Assembly: GCF_003315205.1 (NCBI RefSeq)
Contig: NZ_QNRR01000002.1
Span: 94,881-158,880, forward strand
Origin: Roseimicrobium gellanilyticum
GTDB taxonomy: Bacteria; Verrucomicrobiota; Verrucomicrobiia; Verrucomicrobiales; Verrucomicrobiaceae
DNA: 64,000 nucleotides
Direction of reading: 5' to 3'
Shown: positions 45,075-53,147 of the stretch, one piece after another
How positions within the stretch are numbered: position 1 is the first letter of the stretch
Layout: each line of letters opens with the position of its first letter
Notes under the pieces: generated by a model
Database searches by the model: none
Seen by the model: the letters and a program-made list of their open reading frames with translations, nothing else
What the model was told of the DNA's origin: nothing
Made by a program: the position numbers and the translations under genes

Positions 45075-47489
45075 GTGACACCCCCCCAGTCAGATACTCC
45101 CCAAACTTACCTCAGCACCTGCCCGGCGTGCGAGGGCGTGCTTGATGTCACGCCCTTCGAACCCTACAGCAAGGTGACCTGCCCCCACTGCGGGCAGGCC
45201 GTGCGCGTAAGGCGCAAATTCGACCACTTTTCCATCCTCAAGCAACTCGGCGAAGGCGGCATGAGCCGCGTGTTTGGCGCCGAAGACGCCACCCTCGGAC
45301 GGCATGTGGCGCTCAAGATCCTGAATCGCCACTACAGCAAGGACAGCGTGCGCATGGCGAGCTTCGAGCGTGAGGCTCAGCTCACCGCCGCCGTGACCCA
45401 TCCGAACGTGGTGAAGCTCTACTCCGTGGGCCGCGACCAGGGGAACTTCTACATCGCCATGGAACTCGTGGGCGGTGGCAGCCTGGAAGGGCGCATCGTG
45501 GACCAGGGGCGCCTTTCCGAGGCGGATGCCCTGCACGTGGGCCGCATGGTGGCCGAAGGTCTGCGCGCCGCGTATCGCGAGGGTCTCATCCACCGCGACG
45601 TGAAGCCGGCGAACATCCTCTTCACGGATGAAGGCACGCCCAAGATTGTGGACTTCGGCCTCGCGCTCTTCCACGAGCGGGACAAGGACGACTCCGGTGA
45701 AATCTGGGCCACCCCCTTCTATGTGGCGCCTGAAAAGGTGCGTGACGACACGGAGGACTTCCGCAGTGACATGTACAGCCTCGGCGCGACGCTCTACCAC
45801 GCGCTCGTGGGCAAGCCGCCGCACCAGGCGAATACGAACTCCATCGCGGAGCTCAAGATCATCAAGAGCAAGCCGGTGAAGCTCGAGGACAGCGGCTTCA
45901 AATTTTCCTCCCGCACCTGCGAGCTCGTGAACCGCATGCTGGCGCTGAAGCCCGCGGATCGTCACCAGACCTATGATGCCCTGGTGGATGCCTTCCGCGA
46001 TGCGGAGAGTCTGCTGGGCTACTCGGTCATCGGTCGCCGCTCACGCCGGCAGAAGCTGGTCTACGCCATCGGCGGTGCCGTGGTGGTGACCATTCTGCTG
46101 GCGCTGCTTCTCCGTCCCCGCCCACAGGTGGAGATGAAGTCCGTGGAGATCACCCAGGGCACGGACGAAGCCCAGCTGTCTTCCGTGGCCCGCACGCTCT
46201 CGTCTGGCACCACGACGATTGCGGATGTCTTTACGAAGGCGCGTAATCTTCTCTTTGAGGGGAAGTTTGCCGAATCCCGCAAGCTCTTTGACGAGATCAT
46301 CGCCTACAACGAAGGCGGCGCGGATCGTGTGAAGCAGCCCACGCTGAACAAGACGCGTTTCAATGCAGCCCTGTGCGCCATTTTCGAAGGCAGGAAGGAT
46401 GCGGCCCAGCGCTACTTCCGCGCGATCAAGAAGGACTCCGATGAAGGCACCATGCCTGCGACCGCTGAGTCCTCTGAGTTCTTCAGCTCCATTGCTGAGC
46501 GCATGGCAAAAGATCTCGCACTTGAGCTGCCTCGCACGGAGGTGAACTATGACGGTACCACGGAGGCGGCGCTTGGCTTTCTCGCGCATGGTCTGGCCCA
46601 GTGGCACTTTGGCAAGGACCCGGATGTGGCCATGAACTGGCTGCGTGAGTTTCAGGCCTGCGCTCCCACGCGCAGCACGGAGTGGCTTCCTTCTTATCAG
46701 AAGCTCATCTCGCCTTATTCCACGGAGTACGAGCTCGCAGGCAAGCTGGGTGACCTGAGCAATACTCCCTTCGGCACCACGGAGAATGCCCGCCTTGCGC
46801 TGGTACAGGTGAAGGCCGTGCTCGCGGACATCAAGCTGCCGGGCGCCCTCAAGCACAAGCTGGAGGACCGTTCGAAGTTTGCCCAGCAGGAGCTCAATCG
46901 TCTGCGTCGTGTGGCAGAGGAGGCGGAGCGCGCCCGCATCAGTGCCTTGCGCCAGCGTGAGCTCGCCCAGCTCAAGGACCTGAATGAGTCGCTGCCCTCG
47001 CTGGTGCGTGGGTATGACTACAGCCAGGGCGTGGAGCTTTTGGAAAGCATGAACTTCCAGACTCCGGAAGTGCAGAATGCCATCGCGGATCGCCTGTATC
47101 TCTGGTCCAAGGCGAGGGAATTCATGACCACGCTCATGGCAGACGTCACTGCGCGCGGCTATTCCGGTACGCTGGCCCGCCGCACGGGGATTCCATTGCA
47201 GGGGCGTCTCACGCATCTCGGGTATGACACCAGTGTGGTGTCCCTCGAGCGCGGTCAGGTGAGCATCGAGACAGACACGCTCACTCCGGATCTGCTCATC
47301 ACCGTGGCGCAGAATATCCTGGAAGGGGTGACTGACTCCACGGACTACTACCGCCGCCAGGAGTTGATTGTTGTCTTTGCGAAGATGCAGGGCCTGTATC
47401 ACATCGTCTCGCCCGTGGCCTCCCAGCTCATGGAAGAGAACCGCGCCTTCCGCCAGCGCTGGGCGAGGGTGGAGCAGAGTGGGATGTGA
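45075..47489 (+). CDS. zinc-ribbon membrane Ser/Thr protein kinase
   Basis: This is an 804-residue Hanks-type kinase. A zinc ribbon (CPAC at C16/C19, CPHC at C36/C39) precedes the catalytic domain. The kinase shows glycine loop GEGGMS (59-64), VAIK-type K81, HRDVKPAN (D175) and DFG (193-195), all intact. A transmembrane helix at about 328-346 (LVYAIGGAVVVTILLALLL) leads to a large C-terminal region with TPR-like helices and a coiled coil (RRVAEEAERARISALRQREL). GTG at 45075 is the only plausible start giving the zinc ribbon; seven C residues follow directly. It probably senses the envelope and phosphorylates cytoplasmic partners. Confidence 0.92.
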   Translation: MTPPQSDTPQTYLSTCPACEGVLDVTPFEPYSKVTCPHCGQAVRVRRKFDHFSILKQLGEGGMSRVFGAEDATLGRHVALKILNRHYSKDSVRMASFEREAQLTAAVTHPNVVKLYSVGRDQGNFYIAMELVGGGSLEGRIVDQGRLSEADALHVGRMVAEGLRAAYREGLIHRDVKPANILFTDEGTPKIVDFGLALFHERDKDDSGEIWATPFYVAPEKVRDDTEDFRSDMYSLGATLYHALVGKPPHQANTNSIAELKIIKSKPVKLEDSGFKFSSRTCELVNRMLALKPADRHQTYDALVDAFRDAESLLGYSVIGRRSRRQKLVYAIGGAVVVTILLALLLRPRPQVEMKSVEITQGTDEAQLSSVARTLSSGTTTIADVFTKARNLLFEGKFAESRKLFDEIIAYNEGGADRVKQPTLNKTRFNAALCAIFEGRKDAAQRYFRAIKKDSDEGTMPATAESSEFFSSIAERMAKDLALELPRTEVNYDGTTEAALGFLAHGLAQWHFGKDPDVAMNWLREFQACAPTRSTEWLPSYQKLISPYSTEYELAGKLGDLSNTPFGTTENARLALVQVKAVLADIKLPGALKHKLEDRSKFAQQELNRLRRVAEEAERARISALRQRELAQLKDLNESLPSLVRGYDYSQGVELLESMNFQTPEVQNAIADRLYLWSKAREFMTTLMADVTARGYSGTLARRTGIPLQGRLTHLGYDTSVVSLERGQVSIETDTLTPDLLITVAQNILEGVTDSTDYYRRQELIVVFAKMQGLYHIVSPVASQLMEENRAFRQRWARVEQSGM

Positions 47490-47508
47490 GAACAACGCAG
47501 CTCGCGAG

Positions 47509-47687
47509 AAAGTAGTCCGCCGAGCTTCGGCGGTCAGGTTGGGCCGACTACTCGCGATGTATGTGGCGTCACATGCCGTGTGTTCCTGTTTCAAGAGAAG
47601 GGATGGAGCCTTTCTGCAACGCTCGAGGCTCTGGGCGTGGATTGGAGTCAGGAGACGTGCAGCCGCCGAGGCTCGGCGGACTACTTT
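47509..47687. mobile_element. inverted-repeat-bounded (MITE-like) element, 179 bp
   Basis: The ends are AAAGTAGTCCGCCGAGCTTC and, inverted, GAGGCTCGGCGGACTACTTT. The left end lies 19 bases after the kinase stop. The right end contributes the TAG stop (47681-47683) of the convergent methyltransferase gene. A half copy of the ACG(T/C)AGCTCGCGAG family (about 47493-47508) is attached on the left. Non-coding. Confidence 0.75.
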
Positions 47688-48394
47688 CTCAGTGCGATCA
47701 TCCGGCACGCGCCGAAGAGCGAGTGACTCTCTTCCATCTTCCACAGGTCGCGATCGAGCATCAGCACCCGAGGTAGCTCTCCCACGCGGAAGCCTGCCTC
47801 AATGCTGAGCTTCATGTCGTACATGGTCACGTGGTTGAATTCGCCGATGAGATTGAGCACCTGGCCTTCCAGGTAGTGGCGTCGGTGGCGGGCGGGTTCG
47901 CTTGCCAGGATGATCCGTGCCTTGTGCAGCCGTGGTGCGAGTTTCCGCAACTGCTCATCCGTGAAGTGATGCAGGATGAGATTGGTCACCACGACCTCAG
48001 CCTCTGCCAGTGCTTTCGTCGCTGCCTCTGAGTGGAGGAAGTCACCCTGCACCCACTGCACGCCCAGGGGAAGATGCTCGGGACGTGGAGCGAGATCCAA
48101 TCCGGTCCAGCGTGCTGCCAGTGCCGGGGACTTCTGTGCAATATGGTGTATCAGGGAGCCATCCCCGGCGCCCAGTTCCACAATGCGTCCGTGCGTCGGG
48201 GCATGCTCCTGAAGTTGTCGATGGAACCAGCCGAAGGTTCCCATGATGCGATTGATGACCTCAATGTCCTGCCTGCTGGCTAGCGCATCGGGATGATCAT
48301 GCGGGAGTGTGTCCAGCATTTCCTGCTTCAGGACACGGTGCTGCAAGTTTCCCATGAGGACGTGGTGAAGAAGCGCGGAGGTAGGAGGATGCAA
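47681..48394 (-). CDS. class I SAM-dependent methyltransferase
   Basis: This is a methyltransferase of up to 237 residues; ATG 48355 (MGNLQHRVLKQEML) is a likely alternative start. SAM-binding motif I is IVELGAGDGSLIHHIA, with an acidic strand-2 end in TGLDLAP and VQGDFLHSE. The VVTNLILHHFTDEQL stretch is the motif IV/V region seen in small-molecule methyltransferases. The substrate is unknown. It follows a small secreted-protein gene by 12 bases. Its final codons and TAG stop overlap the right end of a repeat element, so its C-terminus may have been altered by that insertion. Confidence 0.88.
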   Translation of the reverse strand: MHPPTSALLHHVLMGNLQHRVLKQEMLDTLPHDHPDALASRQDIEVINRIMGTFGWFHRQLQEHAPTHGRIVELGAGDGSLIHHIAQKSPALAARWTGLDLAPRPEHLPLGVQWVQGDFLHSEAATKALAEAEVVVTNLILHHFTDEQLRKLAPRLHKARIILASEPARHRRHYLEGQVLNLIGEFNHVTMYDMKLSIEAGFRVGELPRVLMLDRDLWKMEESHSLFGACRMIALRK

Positions 48395-48406
48395 GAGGTG
48401 TCCCTG

Positions 48407-48952
48407 CTACTTCGCAGGTGTGGCTTCACGCCAGGTGCGGCCACGTCCCGTATTGATGGCGGCCATCAGGCTGCCATACAGCGAGTTCAGCGCTTCTGGA
48501 GTTTGCAAAGCATACTCGACCGTATGCGTGTGTGTGGTGGTGGGATAGTCCTTGATGACCTGGAGCTTGCCCAGCGAAGGTGAAACTCTTCCGGCGACTT
48601 CCTTCTGCAATTGCTCCGCGCGGGTGATCATGATGTTGCCGGCGGCGATGGGAGTGTCCTTTGCCAGAGCCTCCAGCCAGTAGAAACGTGCCACCACAGA
48701 AGTGTCGCTGCCAATGGTGACCTCCACCACGCGCGCGGCGCCATTGCCCACGTACTCATGTTTCGAGGCAAAGGCGATCCGATCAAGCTTCACGAGGTAG
48801 TGGCCTCCGTTGGAAAAGGTTGCCTGCCAGAAGCGGGGATTGCTGTCCACCTCATCGGGATTGTTGGAAGGCGTCTGCGGTTGGTTGTTCTGCGCGGAAA
48901 GCGTGGAGACGGCGGAGAGCAGTACGAGGGCGGCGGCGAGGATGGCTTTCAT
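48407..48952 (-). CDS. secreted hypothetical protein
   Basis: This is a 181-residue protein with a clear signal peptide (ILAAALVLLSAVSTLSAQ; probable cut after LSA). The mature part begins with a Gln/Asn/Pro-rich stretch, then FWQATFSNGGHYLVKLDRIA and AARVVEVTIGS, which look like beta strands. No cysteine, catalytic motif or family is recognised. It is first in a two-gene minus-strand unit with a methyltransferase gene, which may only reflect spacing. Confidence 0.65.
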   Translation of the reverse strand: MKAILAAALVLLSAVSTLSAQNNQPQTPSNNPDEVDSNPRFWQATFSNGGHYLVKLDRIAFASKHEYVGNGAARVVEVTIGSDTSVVARFYWLEALAKDTPIAAGNIMITRAEQLQKEVAGRVSPSLGKLQVIKDYPTTTHTHTVEYALQTPEALNSLYGSLMAAINTGRGRTWREATPAK

Positions 48953-49070
48953 GGCAGTTGGAAGTCGGCTGGATTATGAAAAAGCATGGCACAAGTTCAA
49001 CTGCGCGAAAAGTGCGTAGTTTGCGCGCTTCTGTGCCAGAGCCCTTCCCAAGACGCAAAATTGGTGGATC

Positions 49071-52000
49071 ATGCTCGTAACGATTCGCATGTCAGTACTC
49101 CGCACCTTCATCACTCTGCTTGCTTCATGCACCACGGCGGCCTCGCTTTCGGCCGGTGAGGTGGTGAAGCAAAAAATCGATGTCCTCCAGGCTATCAAGG
49201 CCGGGAAGGTCAGCTATCACATCAATCCGAAGCAGACCCTCCATGACCCGCCCGAGAAGATTTTTACGCTTGATGCCAAAGGACAGCTCAAGGTGAGCGG
49301 CAATGGGTTTGGCTACGTCCGCACGAATGAGGACTATCAGGATTATCATCTCGTCATCGATTTCACCTTCCCCGGACCCACGATGGGATCGCGTGAGGGG
49401 AAGGCTCGCGACAATGGACTCCTCGTGCACAGCCACGGACCCGATGGCGCCTATGGTGATACCTGGATGGCCAGCATCGAGGCCCAGATCATCGAAGGTG
49501 GGGTGGGGGACATTCTCGTGCTCTCGCCAAAGATGGCCAATGGCACTGAGCTGATCACCAGCCTTTCCTCCGAGTACGCGCTGGATCGGGACAAGGAGAA
49601 GATCTGGAAGAAGGGTGAACCCCGCCAGACGGTGACCAAAGGCCGCATCAACTGGGAAAAGCGCGACGTCGATTGGAAGGATGTGGCCGGCTTCCGTGGC
49701 AAGGATGACGTGGAATCTCGCGTGAAAGAGTGGACCCGTCTCGAAGTCATTGCGAAGGGAGACACGCTCCAATACTTCGTGAACGGCGTGCTGGTGAATG
49801 AGGCGTTTGATTGCAAGCCGAGCTCCGGGAAGATCTGCCTGCAGACCGAAGGTGCGGAGATGGTGGTGAAGCGCTTCGAGCTGTATCCGCTCGGCGAGTT
49901 CAAGGAGAAGTGGGATCCGGTGCAGGCCTCGGGTGGTTCGGATATCGAAGTGAAGAAGAGCCGCGAAACCTCGTGGACCCCGGAAGAAACGCAGAAGTCC
50001 ATTGAGCTGGACGGACCTTATGAAGTCCAGCTCGTTGCAGCGGAACCCCTCGTGCGTGACCCGGTCGAAATGACCTGGGACGCACAGGGCCGCTGCTATG
50101 TGGCAGACATGATCGACTATCCCCTGGGCGCAGGCCCGGGGAAGCCGCCTTTGTCCCGCATCCAGCAGCTCATTGATGACAATGGTGATGGCCGCTATGA
50201 CAGGGCCGTCACTTTTGCCGATCAGGTGGATCACGTGCAGGGCCTTGTGCCCTTCCGTGATGGCCTGGTGGCCACCACACGCACGCAGATTCTTTTCATC
50301 CGCGACACCAATGGAGATGGGGTCGCAGATGAAAGGAAGCCGCTCGTGGAAGGCTTCAATCCCAATCACTCCCAGCTTCAGGTCTCCTCGCCGCGCTGGG
50401 GGCTGGACAACTGCATCTACTTCAACAACGGTCTTGATACGAAGGAGATCTATCCCGCAGGCACACCGGACGAGAAACAGAACTTCACCCGCAGCAATCT
50501 GCGCTATGACCCGGCCACGGGGAAGATGACTCCGGCCACGGGCTTCGGTCAGTTCGGCGGTTGCTTCGATGATTGGGGGCGTCACTTCTTCTGCTCGAAC
50601 CGCAGTCCGGTCATGTTCGCTGTGATGCCCTACGACGCGGTGATTCGCAATCCGAATGCAGGCATCACGCAGGGGTGGGAGGACATCGCCCCTGCCGGAG
50701 CGGAGACCCGGGTGTATCCACTTCAATTAACTCATACTACAGCCGATGCCCACGCCGGCACCAATACTGCCGCGTGCGGACTGGGGGTGTATCGCGGCGA
50801 CCTGATGCCGGAGTTGAAGGGGAACATCTTCGTGCCCGATCCCACGGGCCAGCTCGTCACGCGCTACATTGTCGGGCCCAATGGCGCCAGCCTGAAAGCC
50901 ACACGTATGGGAGAGCACAAGGAGTTCTTCGGCAGCCGTGATGAGTGGTGCCGCCCGGTGAACGTCACCACCGGCCCCGATGGTGCCCTCTATGTGTGCG
51001 ATATGTATCGCCGCTACATCGATCACGCCCGTTTCTTCCCTGAAGAGTTCGTGAAAGCCCACGACATTCGCCAGGGTGAAAACGAAGGCCGCATCTGGCG
51101 CGTGGTGCCGAAGGGCAAGACGGCCCGGAAGATCGAAGCTGCGCCGAAGAAGCCGGAGGAACTGGTGAAGTGGCTCGGGCATCCCAATGCGTGGCAGCGT
51201 GAGACGGCGCAGCGTTTGCTCGTGGAGATGCGGAACAACCTGAACATCGACACGGTGGTGAGCCCCGGGACGCTCATTTCTACTCTGGAGTTCAAGGGGA
51301 GTGTCCCGTTTGAAGTGCTGAAGCCTGCGTATCTTTCCAAGGATCCACTGACCAAATTGCATGCCCGATGCGTCTTTGACGCCTGGACGTGTGATTCTGA
51401 ATGGGAGTTTTATGGAGGGAAAGCGGCTGCCCTGACAGGCAAGAGGCTCAGCGGCGAAGCAATCATCATCCACGATCACTGGACGAAGGATCGGAAGATT
51501 GAAGACGCGTCTCCCTTCGTGCGGTGGTATGCTTCCAGCCACGAGGCAGTCCCCATCGAGTATTCCGCCAGCGGGAAATACAAGATCCTTGAGCCCACCA
51601 TCTCCGATTTGCGCTACGCCTTTCTGGATCGCACCATTCTCTTTGATGGTGGACCTTCACCCAGAGGGACGCCTGAAGATCAAGTGAGGGTCCGGGCCAG
51701 GATTCTGGGCTTCGAGGATCCCAGCGGCTGGATGTTGAAAGGCATCCTCAGTGCAAGCAGCAAGACCGCAGGCAGGGTGTTGCACGGAGCATTTGAGGAA
51801 GGATCTGTGCCAAAGAACTACACGCTCGCCTGGGTGGAGAATGTTCGTGCGCTGGTATCGGCGAGTCTGGCCTCCGGAGAGAGCGAGGATGTGCCCGCTG
51901 TCATGGAGCTCTTGAAACGCGATGCGGGCAAGCTCACGTGGTGGAAGCCCGCCCTTCTTCAAGGCCTCGCCGATGGATTCCCCAAGTCTGGGGGCAAGCT

Positions 52001-52949
52001 CGGCGTGAAGACGCTCGCTCAATTCACGACCACACCTCCGGAGCAGTACAAGGCCGCTGCCGCGGAAATCACCGCGCTGCTCGGTCTCGTGGACAAAGTG
52101 ATGGTTGACACCAAAGCCCCTGCGGAGCAACGCCTCGCCTGCATCCCTCTGCTCGCTCAGCGCTCGTGGGACAAGGCGGAGCCCGTCATGCGCACGTTGT
52201 TGGATGACAGCCAGCCGCTGGAAATCTCCACGGCCGCGTTTGCGCTGCTGAAGAAGTTTGGTGCAGAGAAGACAGCGCCGCTGCTTTATGAACTGCTGCC
52301 GAAGCTCGGACCCACGCAGCGCCTCGAAGCGGTGAAGATGCTCACGAGCAGTGGCAAGACGGTGAAAGATTTCTTCGAGCGCATCGATCGTGGTGAACTT
52401 CCCAAGGCCTTCGTCGATGCTGAAACGCGTTGGCGTTATCTGCGTCCGAACAACCCTATGTTTGAGCTGGCCACCAAAATCTTCGGCAGCCCCAGCGGTG
52501 ACCGTGCCGCGGTGATGAAGACCTATCACGATGCCGTCTCCATGAAGGGAGACTCTGCGAAGGGGCAGCAGGTCTTTGCCACCATCTGCATCACCTGCCA
52601 CAAGGTGAAGGGGCAGGGCGTGGATGTCGGTCCGGATATCACCGATGTGCGCATCAAGGAAAAGGAGGCGCTGCTGAGTGACATCCTGGATCCCAACCGC
52701 ATGGTGGAGGCCCGCTGGATGGCCTATCAGATCGACACCAAGGATGGTCGCATGGTAGTGGGCCTGATTGCCGGGGAAACCGCCACCGAAGTCACCGTGA
52801 AAATGGCCGGCGGCATTGCCGAGGTGGTTCCACGTTCGAACATCGCCAAGATGAAGAGCCTCGACGCCAGCCTCATGCCCGCAGGGCTGGAGGGCGGCAT
52901 CACCAAGGAGCAGATGGCGGATTTGCTGGCGTATCTGAAGGGGGAGTAG
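49071..52949 (+). CDS. DUF1080 / PVC-type membrane-bound dehydrogenase with c-type heme
   Basis: This is a 1292-residue exported protein; ATG 49089 (MSVLRTFITLLASC) is an alternative that still includes the signal peptide. Residues about 30-280 are a DUF1080 (3-keto-disaccharide hydrolase-like) domain. Residues about 310-690 form a beta-propeller-like dehydrogenase domain of the PVC cytochrome family (VQLVAAEPLVRDPVEMTWD, DNGDGRYDRAVTFAD). A helical-repeat region follows and is interrupted at about 715-900. A heme c site, C1173-I-T-C1176-H1177, lies in the C-terminal domain with LSDILDPNRMVEARW. It is likely periplasmic sugar oxidation or polysaccharide breakdown; the substrate is not known. 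Confidence 0.9.
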   Translation: MLVTIRMSVLRTFITLLASCTTAASLSAGEVVKQKIDVLQAIKAGKVSYHINPKQTLHDPPEKIFTLDAKGQLKVSGNGFGYVRTNEDYQDYHLVIDFTFPGPTMGSREGKARDNGLLVHSHGPDGAYGDTWMASIEAQIIEGGVGDILVLSPKMANGTELITSLSSEYALDRDKEKIWKKGEPRQTVTKGRINWEKRDVDWKDVAGFRGKDDVESRVKEWTRLEVIAKGDTLQYFVNGVLVNEAFDCKPSSGKICLQTEGAEMVVKRFELYPLGEFKEKWDPVQASGGSDIEVKKSRETSWTPEETQKSIELDGPYEVQLVAAEPLVRDPVEMTWDAQGRCYVADMIDYPLGAGPGKPPLSRIQQLIDDNGDGRYDRAVTFADQVDHVQGLVPFRDGLVATTRTQILFIRDTNGDGVADERKPLVEGFNPNHSQLQVSSPRWGLDNCIYFNNGLDTKEIYPAGTPDEKQNFTRSNLRYDPATGKMTPATGFGQFGGCFDDWGRHFFCSNRSPVMFAVMPYDAVIRNPNAGITQGWEDIAPAGAETRVYPLQLTHTTADAHAGTNTAACGLGVYRGDLMPELKGNIFVPDPTGQLVTRYIVGPNGASLKATRMGEHKEFFGSRDEWCRPVNVTTGPDGALYVCDMYRRYIDHARFFPEEFVKAHDIRQGENEGRIWRVVPKGKTARKIEAAPKKPEELVKWLGHPNAWQRETAQRLLVEMRNNLNIDTVVSPGTLISTLEFKGSVPFEVLKPAYLSKDPLTKLHARCVFDAWTCDSEWEFYGGKAAALTGKRLSGEAIIIHDHWTKDRKIEDASPFVRWYASSHEAVPIEYSASGKYKILEPTISDLRYAFLDRTILFDGGPSPRGTPEDQVRVRARILGFEDPSGWMLKGILSASSKTAGRVLHGAFEEGSVPKNYTLAWVENVRALVSASLASGESEDVPAVMELLKRDAGKLTWWKPALLQGLADGFPKSGGKLGVKTLAQFTTTPPEQYKAAAAEITALLGLVDKVMVDTKAPAEQRLACIPLLAQRSWDKAEPVMRTLLDDSQPLEISTAAFALLKKFGAEKTAPLLYELLPKLGPTQRLEAVKMLTSSGKTVKDFFERIDRGELPKAFVDAETRWRYLRPNNPMFELATKIFGSPSGDRAAVMKTYHDAVSMKGDSAKGQQVFATICITCHKVKGQGVDVGPDITDVRIKEKEALLSDILDPNRMVEARWMAYQIDTKDGRMVVGLIAGETATEVTVKMAGGIAEVVPRSNIAKMKSLDASLMPAGLEGGITKEQMADLLAYLKGE

Positions 52950-52960
52950 ACCGGTAGGCG

Positions 52961-53043
52961 AAACGTAGCTTGCGAGTCCCTTCGCGAGTTCTCAGTGTAT
53001 GCCATGACTCCTGACTCGCGAAGGGCCTCGCGAGCTACGTTGG
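52961..53043. repeat. palindromic intergenic repeat (ACGTAGCTCGCGAG family)
   Basis: AAACGTAGCTTGCGAGTCCC at the left and CTCGCGAGCTACGTTGG at the right are inverted copies around about 30 bases. The element begins 12 bases after the stop of the cytochrome gene. Confidence 0.8.
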
Positions 53044-53147
53044 GGGCATCGAATAATTTCTCGCACCCCCACGTCTTACCCGGACGCGTGGGGGTGTGGC
53101 ATGCCGCCGTTGACGTCCATGCGCCAAACCTGCTATTACCTCTCCGC

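Noticed and set aside
46041-47744. 567-codon minus-strand ORF antisense to the Ser/Thr kinase gene
   Set aside because: It covers the kinase C-terminal region and the repeat element and shows no recognisable domain.
49125-50726. 533-codon minus-strand ORF antisense to the cytochrome gene
   Set aside because: Shadow of a high-GC coding region; no signal peptide or motif.
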